Source of the DNA: Aphidius gifuensis
Lineage: Eukaryota > Arthropoda > Insecta > Hymenoptera > Braconidae
Direction of reading: 5' to 3'
Length of the DNA: 64,000 nt
NCBI RefSeq assembly: GCF_014905175.1
Contig: NC_057792.1
Coordinates: 10,884,321-10,948,320, forward strand
Positions 24,776 through 33,875 of the stretch are shown piece after piece. How positions within the stretch are numbered: position 1 is the first letter of the stretch; each line of letters starts with the position of its first letter. Below the pieces are notes generated by a model, which saw nothing but the letters and a program-made list of their open reading frames with translations, ran no database searches and was not told the DNA's origin. A program made the position numbers and the translations under genes.

Positions 24776-25189
24776 CAGTCTCTCGTTTTTGAACAACTTT
24801 AACGAGAGACCCTAGCGGGTCTCATGATAAGAATTTTTTGCATTTCTGGGCCAAGATTCATTGGTAACAAACTGATTATCAATTTTTATCCAACTATTTT
24901 TATTACGGATATAACTTATGAAATGTTGGTTTGATCTACCAGTGATTGATATTAGTGAATATAGCGTAATTAACTTGATATGTGGATCTACAAATTTCTA
25001 CTTTGGATGTGGGTATTTCTTTTATCGAACAATAATTGTTTTACAATTGACCATTTTGATTCATTGACAAAGAGTTGACCTTCAAAACAAAACATCATTT
25101 GTCTTAAGAATTTCTAATTTTCTAAAAATTTTCGTTGAAGTTGAACAATCTAGACATGTACCAGTTCCTTCGTACCACAATGAGAACGA
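24776..25189. other. region 3' of the Helitron block with overlapping hairpins
   Basis: Two hairpins share bases and cannot form together: CTCTCGTT (24780-24787) pairs with AACGAGAG (24801-24808), and GAGACCC (24806-24812) pairs with GGGTCTC (24817-24823). Helitrons end in a short hairpin just before a CTRR terminus, and this lies 3' of the minus-strand helicase. However, I cannot place an unambiguous CTRR end, so the assignment is tentative. The rest is non-coding. Confidence 0.35.
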
Positions 25190-25580
25190 TCAACTTATAA
25201 GTTCTTGTAATGTGAAAGTGTTATTTTCATTTGGTATTAAAAGATTTATAATGTACTGGTTTGACAATGAGACATTCACGTAAGAACAGGATTCACATTT
25301 TTCTAAATACTTTTCTTCATGGCCTAAATGAAATTTAGTGGGATCATCTTCGTTATTATGGTTGAACGCTTCACCAACAAATGTTCTAATTTCATCTGCT
25401 GAAGAAGTCATCTTTGAAATGTACTCATTAAAAAATTTAGCTACTACTGAATGGTGTGAGTTGCTAACTTCTTTTAATGACTCATTTATAACTTCTGGGT
25501 GTAATATACATTGCATTACAGAGTTTACATAGCTTGATGAATCATTATTATTAGATAATCCATGTACATTGGACAGCGTG
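25190..25580 (-). other. truncated, active-site-less USP-like domain fused to the helicase
   Basis: Residues ~88-212 of the 25190-25828 frame match the layout of the ubiquitin-specific protease (C19) fold. There is a Cys-box-like segment (HGLSNNNDSSSYVNSVMQCI), then FHLGHEEKYLEKCESC with the zinc-type Cys pair (C178, C181), and LLIPNENNTFTLQELI. The catalytic Cys, which immediately precedes the Tyr of the box in this family, is Ser here (residue 99). The frame stops before any His box. Deubiquitinase-type domains fused to Helitron helicases have been reported in animals. Here the fusion is direct, with no intervening stop after motif VI. Confidence 0.65.
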
Positions 25581-26600
25581 TTGATAACTTTGGATTCTTT
25601 TTCACATTCTATATCAACCAAAAATGATTTTAAACACCACTTGATATCAAAATTTTTCAGAAAACTTCTATTCGAAATTGGAATTTCTTTCAAATCAGGT
25701 TTATAAATTTTCCACAAACGATTATATTCTTTGAGTGCTTGCTGACTTGCTATTGCTTTTGACGGATCAAAATTTATTAAATGCAAACCATTCAATGTTG
25801 TAACTCGCGAAAGAGCAACATAAGTCATACCTTAAGCAAAAAGATTTTTCACCGACGTCAACAATAGCGCGTCAACAATAGCGCACTCTAAACTAACTCC
25901 CTGAGATTTATGTATTGTCATCGCGTAACTAACACAAATAGGAAATTGTGAACGTATTACGAACACTCCATCAGACAACTGGAATTTCACATCTATTCTT
26001 TTAAATATACAATCATGGCCCCCTCTACAATATTAGATACAACTGTACCAAGAGCATCATTGACTATGCCTAATGTGTAGCCAATATTTCGTCTAATCAT
26101 GATTTTTGCACCGATTTTAATTGTTAAATTTTTTGCTAAACCAGCTGATCGACTAGCATTATATGCATTCTGAGCTAAGTCTTTTTCTGCATTTTTCCGA
26201 TGAATTTCATTAATTGGTAACAAGAATACAGCAGATGAAGGCAATTTTTGTATACAATTACACAGTTCATCGAGTCTGTCGCCAACAGGGAATATATCTA
26301 AATTTATATTTCGAGTGTTTAACAGCTGAACATCTTCTTTCGTCATAGATCCAACCCTCAATCGAGACAAAAGTTGTATATCCAATGATGGATTAAATAG
26401 CCTCGAAATCGTTTTTTGACCCATAATATAGGTTTCCCTTGATCATTTATTTTAAGTGTATAATGCTCGACTTTATCAGATACAGGCTCAGATCTAACAA
26501 CGTCCCACTCTTTGCAAAACTCATATAGACCAAGGTTTTCCAAAACAACAGGACGGGGAGATAAATGGTCATTAATTAAAGACGGGGCGAAAATATTCAA
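25190..26600 (-). pseudogene. Helitron Pif1-like helicase running into a USP-like domain, decayed
   Basis: The minus strand encodes the C-terminal half of a Helitron Pif1-type helicase: QLLSRLRVGSMTKEDVQLLN, IKIGAKIMIRRNIG, YAMTIHKSQGVSLE (a late helicase motif) and TYVALSRVTTLNGLHLINF (motif VI). These lie in several frames with a TAA between the last two blocks (about 25830). Walker A and B are absent: the sequence passes from the Rep C-terminus straight to this part, so motifs I-III are deleted. The 25190-25828 frame continues past the helicase into a ubiquitin-specific-protease-like domain (annotated separately). Helitron helicases unwind DNA for rolling-circle transposition; this copy cannot be autonomous. 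Confidence 0.85.
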
Positions 26601-28376
26601 CTATTTTATTTTTGTATTACTATCAGTTCCACTTGAAGAAGTTCCTAATAATGTATCTGCGGCTTCAAGAGCTCCAATTTCTCTATTATTTAAACTTTAA
26701 AAAGCAAAATTTCATAATCTGCTGAGCAGTGGTGCTGTGGAGTTAATATCATTGACCACACTAAGAGAATTAAAACGTGGATTTCACGGGGTAATACCAC
26801 AAAAATACGCTCTAAGGTCATTCCCGTGATTATTGAGTATTTTTAATGTGAGTTTTACATGATTTTTAGTAAACTTTACATAACAACCCGGTAAATATTC
26901 CAGGGTCTTGCCAGAGACGGTAATTACCGTATATATTGATATAATTTTTATTCATAATTCCGGTGGACAACGATGTATTCACGTTGTACCCCGAGAAAAA
27001 GTAAGTATTGAATAGGAATATTCACGGTGACACGTCGAATCGATGGGATTTATTTATTTCCACGGTGCAACACATGGAATTTTTCTACATGATCGATTAT
27101 TTTTCACTGAACAACCACGTAAAAATAAATTGAGATGTGAAAAAAAGGGGAGAACTCCACATGAAAATAAAAGAAACAAAGGGGAACTCGAAAACTACTC
27201 ATTTTTAATGATATTTCACGTTTTAATTCTCTCAGTGCATCGCTTGAGTCTTTGATCGCTCATGTTTCGTTATATATTTTGTAACATACCCTGTTAGGGC
27301 TAAGGAAGTTTCACCTATATATTGAATATCCACATTCCCTTCCCAAATTGTAAGAATAACAGGATTATAATCATTAATATTACCTTCATCTTCAGTTCTA
27401 GGTAGGTCATATAGTTTATTCTTAGAGCGTGGATGTCTGTGATTTGCGATTGCGATTGCTGGATCACGTAAGACAAATGTCTCGGTAACAGGTCTAAGAA
27501 ATCCAAATCAACAGCGTTTAATCGTTTTTCCGTATTTATTTTTTGATGACCTCATACAATAACCATCATGATGATGATTTTGATGAGTCGTTACCCTACG
27601 ATGCAATAATGGTGACAAATTTTTATTTGGCATTTTGCAAGTCACATACTTTTGAATAAACTCAACTCTTTCTTCAATTTCGTTTGCACCTATCATAGGC
27701 GCATTATCAACCCATAATAATATATGGAGATGTTGAATACCACGGCCTTGATATTCCCGTCACCAAAAATAATGAGTAATTTTTCCAAGTGGATTGCTTT
27801 CTGAGTTGTGGAAATCTAACATGGCATGAAATTTTTGATCCATGTAGCGAGAAACTGACACAGGATCTGCAGCAATTACTTAACCTGGTAACATCTTGTC
27901 TAAGAATGAAGCATTAATTTCACGAACATATTGAATCAAATCATCTCATAAATACTCTGCTAGACTTAGAGTAAGAAACCATGTAGCAGGACCATATTCT
28001 CTTATCATACACCTAAGATTATTTCTTGGCTTTTTCCAAAATTGTTCTGTGTTTGGAAGACGCTCAAATATAGAGCTCAACTCTCTTCCTAACTGACCCT
28101 CACTTAATTTGTTTAAATAATTTTTTACAGTATAACTGTCACGTGGATTTGTAACATTTAGCATGTGAAAAATTCCTGATTTCAATTTTCGAATACTATC
28201 ATTTTGCAATATATATTTACAATATATTTTGTAAATATATATTGCTGGTCTAGTCTGAATCGTGGCTTAAGGGAACAAAGTTTTTGCTTCATAAAATTAT
28301 GATCGCGAACCTGCTTAGCTCGGTCTTGGCACTGTCCATTTATCCCTCGAGGATATAGGTTTGGAAAGCACTGCAA
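26600..28376 (-). pseudogene. Helitron HUH Rep domain, split by a MITE
   Basis: The minus strand gives a Helitron-like N-terminal/Rep domain: FPNLYPRGINGQ, then FHMLNVTNPRDSYTVKNYL, ADPVSVSRYMDQKFHAML, and the HUH nuclease motif in GRGIQHLHILLWVDNAP at about 27700-27760. Next come HHHDGYCM and, in a shifted frame, NDYNPVILTIW, NVDIQYIGETSLAL and GYVTKYITKHERSKTQAM. Then comes the MITE insertion (26759-27237), and after it VNDINSTAPLLSRL and REIGALEAADTLLG. At least three in-frame stops (near 27956, 27880 and 27760) and a frameshift near 27510 break it. Rep nicks and rejoins single strands via catalytic Tyr; I could not place the Tyr pair with certainty. Confidence 0.85.
26759..27237. mobile_element. 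MITE with CACTRAGAGAATTAAAACG termini inside the Helitron
   Basis: The left end CACTAAGAGAATTAAAACG and right end CGTTTTAATTCTCTCAGTG are inverted with one mismatch. The element is 479 bp, GC-moderate and non-coding. Flanks read CA on both sides (26757-26758 and 27238-27239), a 2-bp target duplication. Removing the element plus one CA rejoins the Rep frame exactly (TQAM to VNDINS). The termini resemble the CACTGAGAG ends of the foldback at 58782-61230, which is flanked by TA. Confidence 0.85.
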
Positions 28377-28399
28377 ATCTAAAGTTTTTACTCGTGAAT

Positions 28400-30286
28400 C
28401 CGATGAACCGTTTTAAATTTTCAACATTTGATAAATGTCTGTCGCTGTTTGATTTATTCGTTTATCGTACAAAGGATATTTTGTATATATTTCGTAGTTT
28501 AATTCTGAATGATCTATTTGAGTAAGCATAGATCGTTTCTTCAAGTTCTCTGTTTCATTTTTATCTTCTGCATTCAGATCTGGCTTATAATCTTTGTTTG
28601 CATACGCGTTGATAACTTTTCCAATTTTCTTACCAGAAATGAGTGCACCTAGGCTTTCATTATCAGTTTCGTCATCATTCGAATTATTTTGAGTTTTTAT
28701 AGCAGTTTTATCATTCTGACCACAATCATAGGCGTTCGCTAAAAGAAGGAGTTTATCATTATCATTTTCAAAGTATTTTGATAAACTATGATTAGAGTGT
28801 ATTATTTCATCTTGTTCAGATTTTGTTTTGCTATCATTAATATTAGCACTTTTCGAACACTGAAAAGCACCTTGTTTAGCTAGACTACAATCCTGTGAAA
28901 CATCATTAGCAGTTGATGCTGTTTTTCCACTTTTGGAACTTTTAGAACTTTTAGAACATGTAGAACATGTAGAAGACTGAGAATTTTGTTCAGGTACACG
29001 TTGACTAGAACTATGTAAAATATCACTGACTGTTAGTGTAGTTTTTACACTGTTAAAAAATTGAGAATTTTGTTTAGGTACACGTTGACTAGAACTATGT
29101 TAAATATCACTGACTGTTAGTGTACATTGTCAAGAGATTGAGAATTTTGTTTAAGTACATGTTTACTAGGACTATTTAAAATATCACTGACAGTTAATGT
29201 AGTTTCTACGCTGTCAAGAGATTGCGAATTTTGCTCAGCTACATGTTGGCTAGAGCTTTGAAAAACATGACTGGCAGTTAATGTAGTTTTTCTACTTTTA
29301 GAACTTTGAATGAGAGCATTAGCTTCAGCTGGGTTTTCGATATTATTTTTTTCAGTACTAGTTTTGTTTTCTGATGCTTCTTCATTATTTTCGAGGTTTT
29401 CTGGGACATTCGTTTCAACAAAATATTCAACATCCTTCTTTTTTACGTGTTGGCTAGAGCTTTGTAAAACATGACTGGCAGTTAATGTAGTTTCTTTACT
29501 TTTAGAACTTTGAATGAGAGCATTAGCTTCAGCTGGATTTTCAATATTATTTTTTTCAGTACTAGTATCATTTTCTAATGCTTCTTCATTATTTTCGAAG
29601 TTTTCTGGGACATTCGTTTCAACAAAATATTCAACATCCTTTTTTTCTAAATATTGAATTAACTCTTCAGCAGATTCTGGCAATACAATGTCTTTATACA
29701 ATAGATTGTTTAAACGTAACCATTGTAAAGCTTTAAGTACTTTCTCTAAATTTACTAAATTTTGCCAAACAATTTTTGCTTTTGTAGGAATACTTCGTAC
29801 TAATATATATAGCTTATGGTTCGTATTGATTGGGTCGAATTTTGAAGCTAGTTTTCCCAAAGTTTCTGAAAGTGGTAAAGGTAAATGAAAACACTGCCCC
29901 TTAGATTTTTGATATCTTGGTGGCATATCTTGTAGCATATCTTTTTTTTGTACAGTCCCAGCTCTTTGAACTACTCAAAAAGCTTTTGCTTGTTGAATCA
30001 ACATTACTTCATAGTTTGATAACTCTCTAATTTCTTCGGGAACATTACCGTCCTGTAAATTATTCAGTACACATGTTGGAGGAATATCTGATTTTCGGAA
30101 ATATTTTAGACAATTATCACAAATATAATCGCTATTTTTTTCATCAGGATGATTGATGAAGAATTCTTCCATCTGATCCCAGTATGTATTTACAATTGGC
30201 AAATAAAAAACATTGATATTCTTTAAGGAACGTTCAAAAAGTAATCGTTGGCAGGATCTACAATGATTTCTAGGTAAATCCATCAT
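28400..30286 (-). pseudogene. Helitron N-terminal region: zinc-finger/DUF6570-like part and S/T-rich repeats
   Basis: Upstream of Rep on the minus strand, 29975-30286 encodes CRSCQRLLFERS...ICDNCLKYF, a Cys-pair finger common at the start of Helitron proteins. After one TGA at about 29974, the same frame continues (VVQRAGTVQKKDM, GQCFHLPLPLSETLGKL, then LVNLEKVLKALQWL), matching the DUF6570-type region of insect Helitron polyproteins. Then follow at least three near-identical ~75-residue repeats (VEYFVETNVPENFENNEEA, then SKSKETTLTASHVLQSSS). The frame then continues as acidic, Ser/Asn-rich linker to the Rep part, with a stop near 29100 and another near 28415. Only a few stops separate the pieces, so decay may be recent. 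Confidence 0.75.
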
Positions 30287-30472
30287 TTTCTTTGTGTAAA
30301 TTTTGAATGCTGCACTATTCTCTGAAATAATCTAATCTTTATTCAAGCAATCCATCTCATGACTTGTGTTAAATTATACATTTTGTTTTTTCATTTCGTT
30401 TTCAACTTCTAATACTGATTTTGTGTTTGACATATCTAAATCATGGCTCAATTTCAGTAATTTTCTATAATA

Positions 30473-30969
30473 TTAATTTAATCTGTATAAACATCGTAAC
30501 ATTGACCTTACTGATGAGAAATGAGGTGATAAAAGATGCAGAGAGAAGCTGATTGATTTACATGGATATTCACTGCTATAACAGCTAAATGAATGACCTA
30601 ACTTATCTTCTGGATGCGTAATAAAACATTGTTGTAGAAATTTTGGACAACTTGACAACGTCTGAGTTACCAAAATGTTACAGCCTTTTTATTCGTGTCA
30701 ATTGGTAATATATTGACTGCTTGCCCTTGTGGATTTATAACAAAAGTCTCTGAAAACTTTTTTTGCTTTTTGATTTTTATTATCATTTCATTTTGTTCGT
30801 TGTCTTCATGCCTTCTTTTTACTGATATAGCATTTACTTGTTTTGGTTTTTCTGATTCATAATTATAATTGTATGATCGATCATAAAAATATGGTTCAGA
30901 AGATGAGGTATGCTCTAAGTCTCCACATAAATTCTCAATGTCCGAATCATACTCATATTTTTTAAACAT
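30473..30969 (-). pseudogene. unrecognised reading frame upstream of the Helitron
   Basis: The minus strand opens at 30969 (MFKKYEYDSDIENL, Tyr/Ser-rich, then a basic stretch IIKIKKQKK) and stops at 30667. An overlapping frame continues with LSSCPKFLQQCFITHPEDK, suggesting a single ancestral frame with a frameshift near 30670. Composition is coding-like, but no domain is recognised. It lies between the Ulp1-like domains and the Helitron N-terminus and may belong to the same polyprotein. Confidence 0.4.
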
Positions 30970-31199
30970 GAATTTGCTATTTTTATCATTTTGTTAAGAG
31001 TTTCAAATTGAACAGAATAATATTTTTTCCTTGCTTGCATACACCACTTGACAATTTTTCAAGCTCTGAGCCTGGCTTTTGTTTCGTTTTTAAGATCGTC
31101 GATAGACTCAACCAGAATTTCATATGTAAGTTTTTGGATATATTTCTAGTGAAGATTTAAACGGAACATATGTATTGTCGTTTTTTAGTTGCTTACTTT

Positions 31200-31949
31200 T
31201 CAAGATTTGGGGCTCTTTCGATACGTTTTTTTTTTACTTTGAATGGTCACTGTTTGAGCATTGTTATCTAAGCATGTTCGTTTTAAATATGCTGTATGTT
31301 CTTTTTTTACTATCTCTTCCGGTGGTAGTGGAAGTGGTGGATCGCTATGCTTAGTCATTGGAAAAGGAGTAATTATCTGTGTTTCGAACATATTGAGCGA
31401 ATGCTTTCTCAAATTGTCATACTCGTATTCAATAGTTTCAGGTTTATGACGAAATAATAAAGAAACTCCAAATGCAATAGCCAGCACACCACAATCATCA
31501 GCATTTTGTTGTTGAAGAACTCTTGGAAACCGCATATTGTTCTGTTCAACTGTATAAATGGAAATAAACGTTGTAAATACATTTGATAGTCATTATGGAG
31601 TATATGAATGTTTAATGAATCATAAATATCAATATTTTTACCATCGTAATAACTGCAAACCCAGTGATCAGTCATTGAGCCAAGAGCGCCTCTGCTATGG
31701 AGGATTTGTATGTTTTTTAGTTTTTGGAATGGTTTGAATTTTATCTAAGTTTTGAATATATAAAGTATCTTGAGGTACATAATCAGAACAACCGGATAGC
31801 AAATTTCCAAAGAACAGCATGTCATCTCCGTTTAATCTTTGATTCCATCCAATTCTGTTTTTAGATTCTTCTGAAATACTTGGAATCTGTATAATTTTTC
31901 GTTTACAAATGCGCTTTTGGCCACAATCATATCCTTCAGTATTTAACAA
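31200..31949 (-). pseudogene. second Ulp1/C48-like protease domain
   Basis: The minus strand, spread over three frames, reads GDDMLFFGNLLSG, KKHIQILHS-type sequence, HWVCSYYDGKNIDIYDSLN and QQQNADDCGVLAIAFGVSLLF. These supply the His (HW), Asp (YDS), Gln and Cys (DCG) of Ulp1-family cysteine proteases, all present. A Pro-rich and basic tail follows, to a stop at 31200. Frameshifts occur near 31690 and 31530. Ulp1-like domains process SUMO-type tags in cells and also occur in transposon polyproteins. Lying directly after the first Ulp1-like domain and before the Helitron block suggests an element-encoded origin. Confidence 0.75.
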
Positions 31950-32701
31950 AACGTCACCATTAGTAGGGTATTTTCTTTTAGAAGTTTATTCGGCAGAAAT
32001 GTAGGTATTTTGATATTTTTTTTTCTAAAAGTATTCTCGTCATCTCTCAGCTTATTATTAGTTGAACTATGAATATTTGATCGAGGAAAAGGTAAGATAT
32101 CGCGAAGTTCAAACATTGATAATAAATGAGCACACATGTCTTGAACTTTATATGGCCTACATGTGGTCATTTCGGGGTTTCCGCCTAATTCAATAGTTAC
32201 TGCATTTGCAATAGCAAATACTTTACAATCAGAACCGTTAGTTTGTTTCTGGACTCTGTGAAATTCTACAGTTTCTTCATCAAATGAATTTCCATATAAC
32301 ATCCGCAACTTATTCATAATTTGATCATTTAATTTTAAATTTTTTAAGGAATCATAAATATGAATCAAATCACCATCATAATAACTACATATCCAATGAC
32401 CACCAGCCATTTCATATGCGTTCTTATCAGAACTATCTAAAGCTGCTGTATGTAAAATTTGAATATGTTTTCTATTAACCGGTATTTGTACTACGAGATC
32501 AACATGTTGGAAAGCCCAACAGCGTATAAACTCATAATTGAATTTTTCATGCAATAAATTGGAGAAAAAGTTAATTTCCTCATCTCTCAGCCATGAATCA
32601 GAACTTAAAACGATTCTACTATCGAATTCGAATTGATCGAAGCCACACATTCTTTTTCTAGTTGAAAAAATTATATGTATATAAAACGAATTACAACTCA
32701 A
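31943..32701 (-). CDS. first Ulp1/C48-like protease domain, open frame
   Basis: A 252-residue open frame. A segment WLRDEEINFFSNLLHEKF and IPVNRKHIQILHTAA leads to GGHWICSYYDGDLIHIYDSLK (His and Asp of the catalytic set), then RVQKQTNGSDCKVFAIANAV (Gln and Cys). The usual Gly after the catalytic Cys is Lys, which may impair activity. The layout is shared with the following unit (31200-31949), so the two look like a tandem duplication of the same ~250-residue module. The frame shifts into the second unit near 31945. There is no obvious host-gene context. I regard it as transposon-derived; the start Met at 32701 is simply the first in frame. Confidence 0.65.
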   Translation of the reverse strand: MSCNSFYIHIIFSTRKRMCGFDQFEFDSRIVLSSDSWLRDEEINFFSNLLHEKFNYEFIRCWAFQHVDLVVQIPVNRKHIQILHTAALDSSDKNAYEMAGGHWICSYYDGDLIHIYDSLKNLKLNDQIMNKLRMLYGNSFDEETVEFHRVQKQTNGSDCKVFAIANAVTIELGGNPEMTTCRPYKVQDMCAHLLSMFELRDILPFPRSNIHSSTNNKLRDDENTFRKKNIKIPTFLPNKLLKENTLLMVTFC

Positions 32702-33710
32702 ATTTTTTAATATATATTTAATATATATCTAGTTTTATACAATTAAGACGTTTTGAAATATACTCTTGCCAGGGAAATGAATCCTTCTACAAAGAGAAAA
32801 AACTCCTGACGAGGTCAATAAAACTTTCTCGGAAGAAGAAAAAAAAATACTCTTGTCAAGGAAAAGAATTCTTCTACAAAGAGAACGAACTCTTGACAAG
32901 GTCAAAAATACTTTCTCGAAAGAAGTAAAATTCTGAAAAAAAAAATGAAGAATTAACCTGAAAATTAGTGAAGGAACTTGGAAAATAATATAAAGATAGG
33001 AAGTAGGCAAAATGGACCAAAAAAGACAGGGTAGATGAACGTCAAACGGGGAATAACATACACAAACGAATAACTATCAACATATATTTTATTTATTAAA
33101 TAAATAAATGACTAAGGACAAGCAGGAGCTAAGAAAAAGATGGAGCTAAGAAATTAATGTGGCCAGAAAAATCATGTTTCAAGCAACATCAATTCCTTAG
33201 CTACATTTTTTTCTTAGCTTCATTTTTTCCTTAGCTACATCTTTTCCTAAATATTTCACGTCAATTCCTGAGCTCTTTTTCGGGACTGTAATTCATTTTG
33301 GTTACTTTTGATGATAGTTCCAAGCTTCACCGCTAGAGGGAGATGTTTTATACAAATAGATAGAACTAAAAATGTTTAAAACTATGTTTTAAACATAGTT
33401 TTAAACATGGTTTACAACTTCATGTTTAAACTTGCCTATCCGTGATTACAGGGCAAAATTCCCGAGCGAAAAAAAATTTTTTAGGAATGCACCCATAAAG
33501 TTTATGATAGTTGAAAGTGACCTTTTTTTTCTTCGAAATGAACTAACTCATTTATTTAACTCACACCACTGCACAACTGTCAAAACCTTTTTTTTTATTA
33601 CAGAACAATAAAAAATAAATTAATGCATCTGCGTCTATAAAAAATTATGTTATAATTATATAATTGAATAATGAAATAATTTTACAATTTTACAATCACT
33701 GTTTTGATTT
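32702..33710. repeat. non-coding repeats and a MITE end relic
   Basis: 32760-32940 repeats a TCTTGACAAGG / TCTACAAAGAGAA / TTTCTCGGAAGAAG unit twice. 33125-33260 is a loose palindrome of AGCTAAG-AAAAGATG and CATTTTTTCCTTAGCT blocks related to 58235-58620. 33375-33410 is a perfect AAACTATGTTTTAAACATAGTTT-type palindrome. 33440-33493 (TTACAGGGCAAAATTCCCG ... GGAATGCACCC) is one end of the MITE family seen whole at 37983-38332. No gene. Confidence 0.6.
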
Positions 33711-33714
33711 GATT

Positions 33715-33875
33715 ATACTGCGCGGAGTAAACGAGGCTTCTTGTCGACAAAACTAGAGATTCTAGGGTCTCTAATCTTTTCGCTTATTGTAAACACAGCC
33801 GTAAGCGGTTCGCAAGCACAAAGCCTTTGTTATATTGTAATATAATCTTGCAGTGGCAATAAAAAAAAACAAACC
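33715..33875 (+). promoter_or_regulatory. likely 5' UTR/promoter of the RGG-tail gene
   Basis: The ~160 bp before the start codon are GC- and CpG-richer than the surrounding DNA (GCGCGGAGTAAACGAGG, GTCGACAAAAC, GCCGTAAGCGGTTCGC), which is unusual for this window. A pyrimidine-rich acceptor-like AATCTTGCAG at about 33852 could end a 5' UTR intron. The ATG context AAACCATGG is good. Transcription start not determinable by eye. Confidence 0.4.
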
